A DNA stretch of 64,000 nt from Prochlorococcus marinus str. MIT 9313 (GTDB lineage Bacteria > Cyanobacteriota > Cyanobacteriia > PCC-6307 > Cyanobiaceae), in the NCBI RefSeq assembly GCF_000011485.1, contig NC_005071.1:1987347-2051346 (forward strand). The letters are read 5' to 3'. Both the position numbers and the translations under genes were made by a program. Within the stretch, counting starts at the first letter, position 1. Each line of letters begins with the position of its first letter. The notes below the pieces were generated by a model, which ran no database searches, was not told the DNA's origin, and saw only the letters and a program-made list of their open reading frames with translations. Positions 56,399 through 64,000 of this stretch are shown piece after piece.

Positions 56399-57823
56399 AT
56401 GGCTCAGTTCGAGAAACTCTCCCCACCAAGCCAGGGCACGGCCATCCGCTTCGTGAACGGTCAGCCAGTCATACCCAACGAGCCAATCATTCCCTTCATC
56501 CGCGGTGATGGCACAGGTGTGGACATCTGGCCGGCGACCCAACGAGTGCTGGATGCAGCTGTAACAAAGGCCTATCAAGGCGTGCGTCGTATCGAATGGT
56601 TCAAGGTCTATGCAGGCGACGAGGCCTGCGATCTCTACGGCACCTACCAGTACCTACCAGAGGACACCCTTGAAGCGATCCGAACCTATGGGGTCGCCAT
56701 CAAAGGTCCCCTCACGACTCCAATTGGTGGGGGCATCCGTTCCCTCAATGTGGCCCTACGTCAAATCTTCGATTTGTATTCCTGCGTCCGCCCATGTCGC
56801 TACTACAAGGGCACACCCAGTCCCCACAAACGGCCTCAGGATCTTGATGTCATCGTCTACCGAGAAAACACGGAAGATATCTACATGGGGGTGGAATGGG
56901 AAGCCGATGATCCAGTCGGCAAGACATTGCGCGAACATCTCAACACTGTCGTCATTCCCGCCAACGGCAAGCTCGGCAAACGCCAGATTCCTGAAGGCTC
57001 AGGCATCGGCATCAAGCCGGTAAGCAAGCACGGCAGCCAGCGTCATATCCGCAAAGCGATTCAACATGCTCTTCGGCTAAAGGGCGACAAGCGCCACGTC
57101 ACCTTGGTGCACAAAGGCAACATCATGAAGTTCACTGAAGGAGCCTTCCGTGACTGGGGCTATGAACTCGCCACAAGTGAGTTCCGCGACGTGTGCATCA
57201 CCGAAAGGGAGAGCTGGATTCTCGGCAATCTTGAAAACGATCCACAACTAAGCATCCAAGCCAATGCCCGCATGATCGAGCCTGGCTACGACAGCCTCAC
57301 GCCTGAGAGAAAGGCCAGCATCGATGCCGAAGTGCACGGCGTGCTGGATGCCATCGGCACCAGTCATGGCAACGGCCAATGGAAAGCGATGGTGCTTGTC
57401 GATGACCGCATCGCCGACAGCATCTTCCAACAGATCCAAACACGGCCGCAGGAATACTCAATCCTGGCAACACTCAACCTCAATGGCGACTACATCTCCG
57501 ACGCAGCCGCGGCGATGGTGGGCGGATTAGGCATGGCCCCGGGAGCCAACATCGGCGAGAACGCTGCCATCTTCGAGGCGACCCACGGAACAGCACCCAA
57601 GCATGCCGGCCTTGATCGCATCAACCCTGGATCGGTGATCCTCAGCGGCGTGATGATGCTGGAGTTTCTGGGCTGGCAAGAAGCCGCAGACTTGATCACA
57701 AAAGGGCTCAGTGCTGCGATTGCCAATCAACAGGTCACCTATGACCTGGCTCGCCTCATGGACCCACCCGTAGACCCTGTGAGCTGCAGTGGCTTCTCTG
57801 AGGCCGTCATCAGCCACTTCTAA
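56399..57823 (+). CDS. icd: Isocitrate dehydrogenase (NADP+)
   Basis: A 474-residue prokaryotic-type enzyme that oxidatively decarboxylates isocitrate to 2-oxoglutarate, the carbon skeleton for ammonium assimilation in cyanobacteria. Visible motifs are IPFIRGDGTGVDIWPATQRV, GGIRSLNVALRQIFDLYSCV with the substrate serine, YRENTEDIYMGVEWE, VTLVHKGNIMKFTEGAFRDW, LNLNGDYISDAAAAMVGGLG and EATHGTAPKHAG for NADP. It starts 142 bases from the divergent glycosyltransferase. A long non-coding gap follows. Confidence 0.96.
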   Translation: MAQFEKLSPPSQGTAIRFVNGQPVIPNEPIIPFIRGDGTGVDIWPATQRVLDAAVTKAYQGVRRIEWFKVYAGDEACDLYGTYQYLPEDTLEAIRTYGVAIKGPLTTPIGGGIRSLNVALRQIFDLYSCVRPCRYYKGTPSPHKRPQDLDVIVYRENTEDIYMGVEWEADDPVGKTLREHLNTVVIPANGKLGKRQIPEGSGIGIKPVSKHGSQRHIRKAIQHALRLKGDKRHVTLVHKGNIMKFTEGAFRDWGYELATSEFRDVCITERESWILGNLENDPQLSIQANARMIEPGYDSLTPERKASIDAEVHGVLDAIGTSHGNGQWKAMVLVDDRIADSIFQQIQTRPQEYSILATLNLNGDYISDAAAAMVGGLGMAPGANIGENAAIFEATHGTAPKHAGLDRINPGSVILSGVMMLEFLGWQEAADLITKGLSAAIANQQVTYDLARLMDPPVDPVSCSGFSEAVISHF

Positions 57824-58750
57824 GGCTAACGCCCTAAAAATTTCCAGCTGTAATCAATGATTATTAGCCATAGTGAAAGGTTCATTTTTATCGGCAAACG
57901 CAAGACTAGATCGACTGCAATAGGAATTACCTTCCTAGCACATGCAATCAAAAAACATCATTACGCCATTAGGGAAAGACAAAGAAATAGAAGAAAGCTA
58001 GGCCACACAAAGCCAATATATTTAACACCTTAGTGTAAAAATTTTTCTACCTATCAATGCTCACGCAGCGAAAGCTGGCCTGCCTTTAGCTATCTGAAAA
58101 GGTGAAGGAAATTGACTACCATACTCATATCATGCCCAGGAAAACCTTAAAGTACTTCTAGCCAAGTATTTGGAAATCCTATTTCAACTTCTGCTTCCCC
58201 TGCAATCCATGGCATCTCGCAATTTCTCAATAGTTCTCGTCAATAGGCAAAGTCTCAGCGATGAAGCCTTGATGCATTTCTCAACAGCTCAAAAATCGAA
58301 GGCATCGCAAGACGCAACCAAGAGATGCATACATTAAACGGCAAGCCCGCTGTCAATCAAACATGTCGCCATGAAAATATTCAGGCCGAAGCGAATCAAA
58401 TCTTTGAGGCATTCAATCTTCCCAGTAACCCCAAAATACCGAAAGCAAAGAAACAATTCTGCCGTGAGCAACGACATGATCGAGATGTTCTCAATAGCGA
58501 GCAAGCCGCAAGCATGAGATTCATTTTAAACGCGAAATCGAGTTGCCTGGCTATAATTAATGAAAGATCAATGCCAGCAAATTAGGTGCTATTTTTCGCT
58601 CATTTTTTCATTCAAAGCTAACAACGAAATGCTGGTACCGAAAAGCAAATCTTCAGGCAACAGCCAACGGTATTGAGAACGATCGCCAATAGTGATGGCA
58701 CATCCTGCCAGCATGCGACAGAGCGGCATGGAAGTCGCCAGACTCAAAGC
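57824..58750. other. AT-rich intergenic region between icd and glcF-like gene
   Basis: About 930 bases. Two small overlapping frames are present: 58209-58337, 42 residues starting MASRNFSIVLVNRQSLSDEA, and 58325-58585, described separately. There is no recognised RNA or repeat. The region before 58200 shows no frame of length on either strand. Confidence 0.45.
58325..58585 (+). CDS. Possible small hydrophilic protein, unknown
   Basis: ATG 58325 to the stop at 58585 gives 86 residues, highly charged, with a helical middle (QAEANQIFEAFNLPSNPKIP). There is no signal peptide, no membrane segment and no double-glycine leader motif. I do not recognise it. The AT-rich setting and lack of a ribosome binding site make chance likely. 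Confidence 0.2.
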   Translation: MHTLNGKPAVNQTCRHENIQAEANQIFEAFNLPSNPKIPKAKKQFCREQRHDRDVLNSEQAASMRFILNAKSSCLAIINERSMPAN

Positions 58751-60196
58751 ATGACTTCTGTTGACGTCACGCCAAACCAAACTGACAAGGCCCTGAGCAG
58801 CCTCCCAGCAGACGCCACCGACCCCTGCGTGCACTGCGGTTTCTGCCTGCCAACCTGCGCAAGTTACCGAGTGTTAGGCACTGAAATGGATTCACCGCGA
58901 GGGCGAATCCACACCCTCAAGGCTATCGACAACGGTGAGCTGGAGCTTGATGCCACCGTCGCTAGCCACTTCGACTCCTGCCTAGGTTGCTTTGCCTGTG
59001 TGAGTGCCTGCCCCTCAGGAGTTCGCTACGACCAGCTCATCGAGGCGACGCGCCCTTTACTGAACCAAGCAGAACTTCGCAGCCCCTGCCAGAACCACTT
59101 TCGTCAAGTTCTACTGAAGTTGCTCCCCTATCCCGGCCGACTGCGCGCCCTTCTGCAACCTTTGCGTGCCTACGCGGGGACACCAATACAAGCGCTCAGC
59201 CGCCGCCTAGGCATCAACAAAATTCTTGGGCCCCAACTGGAAGCGATGGAGGCCTTGTTGCCTACTCTTGCAGCAGAAAATTTTCAGGATGATCTGCAGG
59301 TTCTCCACCCCGCAACAGGTCAACGCCGCAGCAGAGTGGGGCTTGTTCTTGGCTGTGTGCAACGTTGCTTCGATCCCAACGTGAACCAAGCCACTATTGC
59401 CGTGCTGCAAGCCAATGGCTTTGAAGTCGTTGTGCCAAAAGATCAAGGCTGCTGCGGCGCCGTCTCCCACCACCAGGGGCAACTCAACCAAACCCGAGAG
59501 CTAGCCGAGAAGCTTGTCAAAAGCTTTGCCAATGTTGTCGGCCCAGGGCGACCTGCTGGAGCCGAGCCCTTAGAGGCTGTGCTGGTGGCCGCCTCGGGCT
59601 GTGGCCACACCATGAAGGCCTACGGCGAACTCCTCAATGAGAAAAAAGGGTTCAACATTCCCGTCTTCGATGTGCATGAATTCCTTGCGGAACACGGCCT
59701 CGCCAGCAACTTTCAGCAAAGCCTTCAGCCTCTTACCCATCACAATGGACAGCCTGCAAGCCCCCAAACTCCTCTGAAAGTTGCATACCACGATGCCTGC
59801 CACATGATTCATGGCCAAGGAATCCAAGCCCAACCAAGAAAACTATTGAAGGCCATTCCACATCTAGTTTTGAGCGAAGCCACAGAAGCCGGAGTTTGCT
59901 GTGGAAGCGCCGGAATTTATAACTTGGTCAACCCTCAAGAAGCTGCCGAGCTGGGGAGAATCAAGGTTGCTGACCTCAGCAACACTGGAGCTGAGCTGAT
60001 TGCCAGCGCCAACATTGGCTGCACCTTGCAACTCCGCCGCCATCTGGATGGTGATGTGGCAGTCGCCCATCCAATGGAACTACTGGCCTGTGCTGCCGGC
60101 CTCCATCAATCGCCAGGCATCCAAAAGGGTTTGAGAATCACCAAGATTTCCGGGGAAGGTCAGGATCGGCAGATCAACCAAGCCATCTCCAGCTAA
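58751..60196 (+). CDS. glcF: Glycolate oxidase iron-sulfur subunit (GlcF-like Fe-S oxidoreductase)
   Basis: A 481-residue Fe-S protein of glycolate dehydrogenase, which recycles photorespiratory glycolate to glyoxylate. Two 4Fe-4S sites are intact: CVHCGFCLPTCASY and CLGCFACVSACPSG. The two C-terminal CCG domains show DQGCCGAVSHHQGQL with CGHTMKAYG, and DACHMIHGQ with CCGSAGIYNL. ATG 58751 (MTSVDVTPNQ) was preferred over one 26 codons upstream. The last 39 codons overlap the convergent kinase gene by 117 bases. The extra tail is longer than usual, as if the original stop were lost. Confidence 0.88.
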   Translation: MTSVDVTPNQTDKALSSLPADATDPCVHCGFCLPTCASYRVLGTEMDSPRGRIHTLKAIDNGELELDATVASHFDSCLGCFACVSACPSGVRYDQLIEATRPLLNQAELRSPCQNHFRQVLLKLLPYPGRLRALLQPLRAYAGTPIQALSRRLGINKILGPQLEAMEALLPTLAAENFQDDLQVLHPATGQRRSRVGLVLGCVQRCFDPNVNQATIAVLQANGFEVVVPKDQGCCGAVSHHQGQLNQTRELAEKLVKSFANVVGPGRPAGAEPLEAVLVAASGCGHTMKAYGELLNEKKGFNIPVFDVHEFLAEHGLASNFQQSLQPLTHHNGQPASPQTPLKVAYHDACHMIHGQGIQAQPRKLLKAIPHLVLSEATEAGVCCGSAGIYNLVNPQEAAELGRIKVADLSNTGAELIASANIGCTLQLRRHLDGDVAVAHPMELLACAAGLHQSPGIQKGLRITKISGEGQDRQINQAISS

Positions 60197-61468
60197 AGGC
60201 CGCACCAACGACAAGCCTGGCAAGATTTGCCCCTCCAGCTGCACCATCTCCAAGCCCAGCCCTTCTGCCAACAGAGTATGGGTTGTAATTCCACCCTTAC
60301 TGATCAAATAGCCCAACCTCGGCGCAAGAGCAGCCGCCAGACGAGCCATCAATTGAGCCAAAGCAACGCCAAAGCTCAGCCTTGCAGCTGATGTTGAGCA
60401 ATCCAATTCACCACGACTCGTGAACAACACCGGTGTACGACCGATGGCAAGCACCTCACCAAGCTGATTGAAGCAATGCTGCTCCAAATCAGCCAAGCGC
60501 CCATCAGAAAAGCCCCTCTGCAAGATCTGCGCCAAGCGGGGAACTGGCAATTCCACCCCCATGCACTCTGGCGCCTCGAGTAAACATTCCAACTGAGCAT
60601 CAGCCAGAGGAACGTGGGAACCAACCATCACCAACCCAGGCCATCGTTGACCTGAGTGATCGCTACGTCGCATGCCAGCCAAACCATCAGCAGCAAGAGG
60701 TTGAGGTACAAGATCTGCCAAAGCATTGAGCAAACTTGCTGCAGAGCGAAACAGAAAACGCTTATGACCAACCAACTGCCTTACCGCTTCTGCTAAGGCC
60801 AGCAATTGCTCAGAACGCTCCGCATCCACCACCACAGACTGATTGTGATGAAGCCGAGCCAACCAACGACGCAACTCTGTGCGGCCTGTTTTCAATGGCT
60901 TCGCAGCATCTTGATTTTCAACAGCCGCATCCAACTGCGCAAGGCAGAGGCGCTGAACAGTTTGCGCTCGGATCTGCCCACCACTTTTCTCCTCTAGCCA
61001 AGCAGGGAGATCACTGGTGCTGTAACCAAACAAGCGATCTTTGGCAAAAGCACTGAAATGCACCGGCTTGCCATCAAGCAAATGCACGCCATTCACCGTG
61101 GTGCGCCCTCCTTCGAGGAAGGCAGGAACATGCAGCGTCGCATCGAAGGGGCCGAGCTCCTCAGCGATCACCTCAGGCTCCAAAACGCCATGACCGCGCA
61201 GCGTGGAGTCACCGCGACTGACCACAACAACTTCCGCTGCTGACATCCCTTCCGCCGCGAATGCTTGCCGCAAAGCAGAACAAATCTCACGATTGCGGGA
61301 TGCCGCCTGATCAGGGGCTAACGCACGTGTGTTGGCCAGCACAAACAAGAGTGGCGAAGGGTGGCGCAACCCATCCCGCAACACATCAACATCCCAGCGC
61401 AGCAGCAGCAGACAGCCATGCACAGTCTGGGAGCCGGTGGGGTCGTCATCAAGCACCACAATCTTCAT
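60080..61468 (-). CDS. Four-carbon acid sugar kinase family protein (DUF1537/OtnK-like)
   Basis: A 462-residue kinase of the four-carbon acid sugar family, which in bacteria phosphorylates 3-oxo-tetronates (threonate, erythronate). The N-terminal domain has VVLDDDPTGSQTVHGCLLLL, VVSRGDSTLRGHGVLEPEVI and VPAFLEGGRTTVNGVH; the C-terminal nucleotide domain has LISKGGITTHTLLAEGLGL. ATG 61468 was preferred over one 18 codons upstream that overlaps the divergent gene. It sits between glcF- and glcE-like genes on the other strand, which suggests a link to C2-C4 acid metabolism, though the substrate is unknown. Confidence 0.85.
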   Translation of the reverse strand: MKIVVLDDDPTGSQTVHGCLLLLRWDVDVLRDGLRHPSPLLFVLANTRALAPDQAASRNREICSALRQAFAAEGMSAAEVVVVSRGDSTLRGHGVLEPEVIAEELGPFDATLHVPAFLEGGRTTVNGVHLLDGKPVHFSAFAKDRLFGYSTSDLPAWLEEKSGGQIRAQTVQRLCLAQLDAAVENQDAAKPLKTGRTELRRWLARLHHNQSVVVDAERSEQLLALAEAVRQLVGHKRFLFRSAASLLNALADLVPQPLAADGLAGMRRSDHSGQRWPGLVMVGSHVPLADAQLECLLEAPECMGVELPVPRLAQILQRGFSDGRLADLEQHCFNQLGEVLAIGRTPVLFTSRGELDCSTSAARLSFGVALAQLMARLAAALAPRLGYLISKGGITTHTLLAEGLGLEMVQLEGQILPGLSLVRPLAGDGLVDLPILTFPGNLGDSQTLLDAWRLMEAGSTGQ

Positions 61469-61482
61469 GGCACCATCGTGAC

Positions 61483-62709
61483 GTGAAAACGTTCTTCGCC
61501 GATACCGCCAACGTGCCAGCACCTGCTACGGCAAAGGAGCTGGCCGCTCTTGTTGCAGAGCTGCATGCAGCGGCAACCCCCTGGCTGCCCTGTGGTCTTG
61601 GCAGCCGTCTGCAATGGGGGCCGCCTGTGGAGATACCTTCACAACCAATCAGTGTGAGTGGTCTCAAGCGCATCCTTGATCACGCTGTCGACGACCTCAC
61701 GATCACTGTTGAAGCAGGCCTGCCGCTGGCAGAGCTACAAATGGTTTTGAAAGAACACCATCAATGGCTAGCCGTCAACTGGCCCAGGGGAAGCCAAGCC
61801 AACACAGATCCCAACAGTGCTGGCAGTGTGGGCGGGTTGGTGGCTCGTGGCCTCGCCGGCGGTTTGCGACAGCGGCATCTTGGTATCCGCGACCAACTGA
61901 TCGGAATCGGACTCCTGCGTAGCGATGGCATTGCTGCGCATGCTGGAGGCCGGGTAGTCAAAAACGTGGCTGGCTATGACCTCATGCGCCTGCTGTGCGG
62001 CAGTTGGGGCAGCTTGGCTCTGATCACGGAACTCACTCTGCGCTGCCAACCAATCCGCCCAGCACACATCGGCCTTCGCCTTGATGGTTCTCTGGAAGCG
62101 CTGGAAGCATGGCGAGCTGCACTATTGCGCACCAGCTTCACCCCGGAATACTGCGATTGGATCAAAACAGATTTAGCAAACTGGCATCTCAACATCGGTG
62201 TGGCCAGCGTGAGCGATCAAGCCGTCAACGACCAAATAGGCCATCTCAAAGCCCTCGCCAATCAACATCAACTGGGCACAAAACAGCTCGACTGGCTCGG
62301 CCCCCATCAAGAGCCACACCCATCTGAAGGATCCTTCGATAGCAACCATTGGCTGGTACGGGTAGCGCTGCAACCAAGCAACATTCACCGGCTGATCGCC
62401 AGCAAAGAACTGCAAGCTCTCAACGGCTGGCATTGGCAGCTTGCCGCTGGCGCTGGCATCGGCGACGGCTGGCAAATATCAGCAGACAACGCCAAAGGGA
62501 TCAGCCAAAGCGAGGATCTCAAAGCGCTGCGCCTCGAGATTGCTCGCCTCGGCGGCCAGCTCACGCTCCTGCAGCAACCCAGCCAAGCTGGCGATCACCT
62601 GCCTGCTTGGCTGGATGCACCATCAAGGCCACTGATTGAAGCTGTGAAGCAACAATTCGATCCAAAGCAACAGCTAGCGAGAGGCCGATTGCCAGGAGTT
62701 GCTGGATAA
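61483..62709 (+). CDS. glcE: FAD-binding oxidase, glycolate oxidase subunit GlcE-like
   Basis: A 408-residue flavoprotein of the PCMH/FAD_binding_4 class. PWLPCGLGSRLQWG and the FAD loop PNSAGSVGGLVARGLAGGLR are clear, followed by GGRVVKNVAGYDLMRLLCGS, the GlcE-type mark. The end QQFDPKQQLARGRLPG is the usual FAD-oxidase tail. It lacks the C-terminal catalytic extent of GlcD, so it fits GlcE. GTG 61483 gives the natural start; the frame is open upstream, but over the divergent kinase gene. Only 14 bases separate the two starts. GlcD is not in the window. Confidence 0.85.
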   Translation: MKTFFADTANVPAPATAKELAALVAELHAAATPWLPCGLGSRLQWGPPVEIPSQPISVSGLKRILDHAVDDLTITVEAGLPLAELQMVLKEHHQWLAVNWPRGSQANTDPNSAGSVGGLVARGLAGGLRQRHLGIRDQLIGIGLLRSDGIAAHAGGRVVKNVAGYDLMRLLCGSWGSLALITELTLRCQPIRPAHIGLRLDGSLEALEAWRAALLRTSFTPEYCDWIKTDLANWHLNIGVASVSDQAVNDQIGHLKALANQHQLGTKQLDWLGPHQEPHPSEGSFDSNHWLVRVALQPSNIHRLIASKELQALNGWHWQLAAGAGIGDGWQISADNAKGISQSEDLKALRLEIARLGGQLTLLQQPSQAGDHLPAWLDAPSRPLIEAVKQQFDPKQQLARGRLPGVAG

Positions 62710-63321
62710 CAAATAACGAAAGGCAATTATACTAAGGTGCGAAAGCCGAGGATGATTATTAGATGCAATAATTGCATCTAATAAATGCAGCACTTAATCA
62801 TTCACTTCATGCAGATCCAAGTGGCAATAGGCGAAGAATTTTGCAGACTTGTCATGAGCAAACTACCAAGGCTCATGAGAAAAAAAGAAAGCGATGATCT
62901 TGATATCAGAATAGTCATATGAGCTGAATTCCGGAGCATTGGCTTTCTGAATTCAAGGCAGTCATAAGGAGGTGGAATAATATCCTTAATCTAGATCTTT
63001 TGTCATTGCCAAAGAGTAAATGGTGGCCATACAATAGCCTCTTGAGATTCGCAACTGAAAAGTTTGCTTGGAATAGATGCTATTGCTTGATTTCACGGAC
63101 CCTCAACTAAATCTGGCTTAATTTCATTCCATACCAATCCTAAATCAAAACATAGAAGGTGTGCGACGAAAACATAACAACTACAAAAATTTCAGCTTAC
63201 TTTTAGAATTAATGTGAGCAAGATCACAGCAATATGTAAGGCAGAACATATACCCTTCAAAGTTTCAACCGATATTGTTTCCATGGAGGAAAAGACTTTT
63301 ATCAATTAAAAACTATAAAGA
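62710..63321. other. AT-rich intergenic region with perfect palindrome
   Basis: About 610 bases, very AT-rich. It carries the palindrome at 62756-62784, described separately. GGAGGTGG at 62969-62976 resembles a ribosome binding site, but no credible frame follows it. No RNA gene was recognised. The region must hold the promoter of the secreted-protein gene at 63322. Confidence 0.5.
62756..62784. repeat. Perfect 29-base palindrome
   Basis: TTATTAGATGCAAT is followed by one A and then its exact reverse complement ATTGCATCTAATAA. It lies 47 bases after the glcE-like stop. Its symmetry is complete over 14 bases per arm. The arms are AT-rich, with no T-run after them. It may be a hairpin at the mRNA end or a protein-binding site. 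It could also act on the divergent or downstream gene. Confidence 0.6.
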
Positions 63322-64000
63322 ATGACTTCCTGCAAAACTAAGCTTCAGTCTCTCAGTTCAGCTTTCTATCAAAGCAGTCTTACAAAGAGCGCTTTTACCA
63401 TCGGAGTTGCTGGCACAATTTTGGGGTTGTCTACGGCTCCAGCATTCGCAGACGCAATGGGGTTGGGCTGGTGCGTCCACAACTGCGGCTTTGGGCTTGA
63501 GGATAAGATTACAGCAGCCCATGTGCATTTGAGACTGCACGTTAAGTTACAAAAGCAAAGCCTTATTCAATGCATGGATAAAGCTTATCTTATTGAGCAT
63601 AAAAGACATGGACCAGCTAAAATCGTAAGCTTTTTATCAAAGCGGTTCGAGCTCCCTATTGCGATTTTCTACGTTGGAATGGGAAATGTTTTTGACAAGA
63701 ATTCTGAAGGCAAACCCGTTATGAAGGCAGCCACCAAATGGCTAGGCAAAAAAGGAGGTTACATTAAATTCGATCATAGCTTTGTTGATACTAATACAAC
63801 CAAGAGAGTTGCTAGCAAAATTGCCCATGCGCTAATGCACTATAGTGGATTTAAACATATTAAAGATATTCATCACCCACTGCATCCAAATACTGTTCCT
63901 GCACAAATTGAGGCATGCATCCTGAAAGGTAGTCCCAATAACTACAATGGTTTTGGAAATGATAAATATAACTCAAAGGATGTCGTAGGGATTGGGATTG
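63322..64000 (+). CDS. Secreted protein with metzincin-like zinc motif (partial, runs off window end)
   Basis: From ATG 63322 the frame is open to the window end (226 codons). Residues 1-44 form a signal peptide: a Lys-containing start, hydrophobic FTIGVAGTILGLSTAP, then AFADA for signal peptidase. The mature part has a Trp/Cys cluster (GLGWCVHNCGFGLEDK) and, at residues 169-179, HALMHYSGFKH. This fits the zinc pattern HExxHxxGxxH of metzincin proteases except that Glu is Ala. I do not recognise the family. The gene is AT-rich, unlike its neighbours, which suggests accessory origin. Confidence 0.65.
   Translation, partial: MTSCKTKLQSLSSAFYQSSLTKSAFTIGVAGTILGLSTAPAFADAMGLGWCVHNCGFGLEDKITAAHVHLRLHVKLQKQSLIQCMDKAYLIEHKRHGPAKIVSFLSKRFELPIAIFYVGMGNVFDKNSEGKPVMKAATKWLGKKGGYIKFDHSFVDTNTTKRVASKIAHALMHYSGFKHIKDIHHPLHPNTVPAQIEACILKGSPNNYNGFGNDKYNSKDVVGIGI

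Noticed and set aside
57824-58750. Prochlorosin-type lanthipeptide precursor genes in the long gaps, as known from MIT9313-like strains
   Set aside because: None of the small frames has the Nif11-like leader, the double-glycine site or a Cys/Ser/Thr-rich core.

Overview
The window comes from a marine picocyanobacterium, most likely a low-light-adapted Prochlorococcus of the MIT9313/9303 type or a close marine Synechococcus. The basis is gene content and order: chlD, ndhC-ndhK-ndhJ, rubA-ycf48-psbE-psbF-psbL-psbJ with mtnP convergent behind it, a eukaryotic-type UDP-glucose dehydrogenase, and a selD fused to a flavoprotein. Genes are moderately GC-rich and the longer gaps are clearly AT-rich. 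I saw no tRNA, rRNA, CRISPR array or intact insertion sequence.

Layout. (1) 1-13.3 kb is housekeeping and photosynthesis: a DegT-type aminotransferase, a Nudix hydrolase, folK, chlD, an MCE/ABC lipid-transport pair, a YvcK/CofD-like protein with a membrane anchor, NDH-1 subunits, and the PSII cytochrome b559 operon with its assembly factors. (2) 13.3-18.9 kb holds mtnP, mtnA and a class II aldolase fused to a short-chain dehydrogenase. Together these look like a route that cleaves methylthioribulose-1-phosphate into DHAP and a C2 thioaldehyde. (3) 18.9-26.2 kb supplies nucleotide sugars (UDP-glucuronate 4-epimerase, UDP-glucose dehydrogenase, galE) and an initiating sugar-phosphate transferase, with hisS among them. 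(4) 26.2-46.5 kb holds selD, a CCA-adding-type enzyme, uvrD/pcrA and the whole path to CMP-KDO (kdsD, kdsC, kdsB, kdsA). Scattered between them are large membrane proteins, glycosyltransferases and at least four decayed genes: two sulfotransferases, one membrane-protein relic and one glycosyltransferase copy. (5) 46.7-56.3 kb is a surface-polysaccharide cluster: four family-4-like glycosyltransferases, an ABC exporter, a GtrA-YdjC fusion and a GtrB/ArnC-like glycosyltransferase. (6) 56.4-62.7 kb holds icd and glycolate-oxidation genes (glcF-like and glcE-like) around a four-carbon acid sugar kinase. (7) The window ends inside an AT-rich gene for a secreted protein with a metzincin-like zinc motif that lacks the catalytic glutamate.

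How the parts fit. Regions 3-5 build a cell-surface glycan: UDP-sugars and CMP-KDO feed glycosyltransferases, and an ABC exporter and a GtrA-type flippase move lipid-linked products. The number of broken paralogues shows this island is turning over. Region 2 is the best candidate for an uncharacterised metabolic system. Functions are inferred from protein sequence only; no database search was possible.
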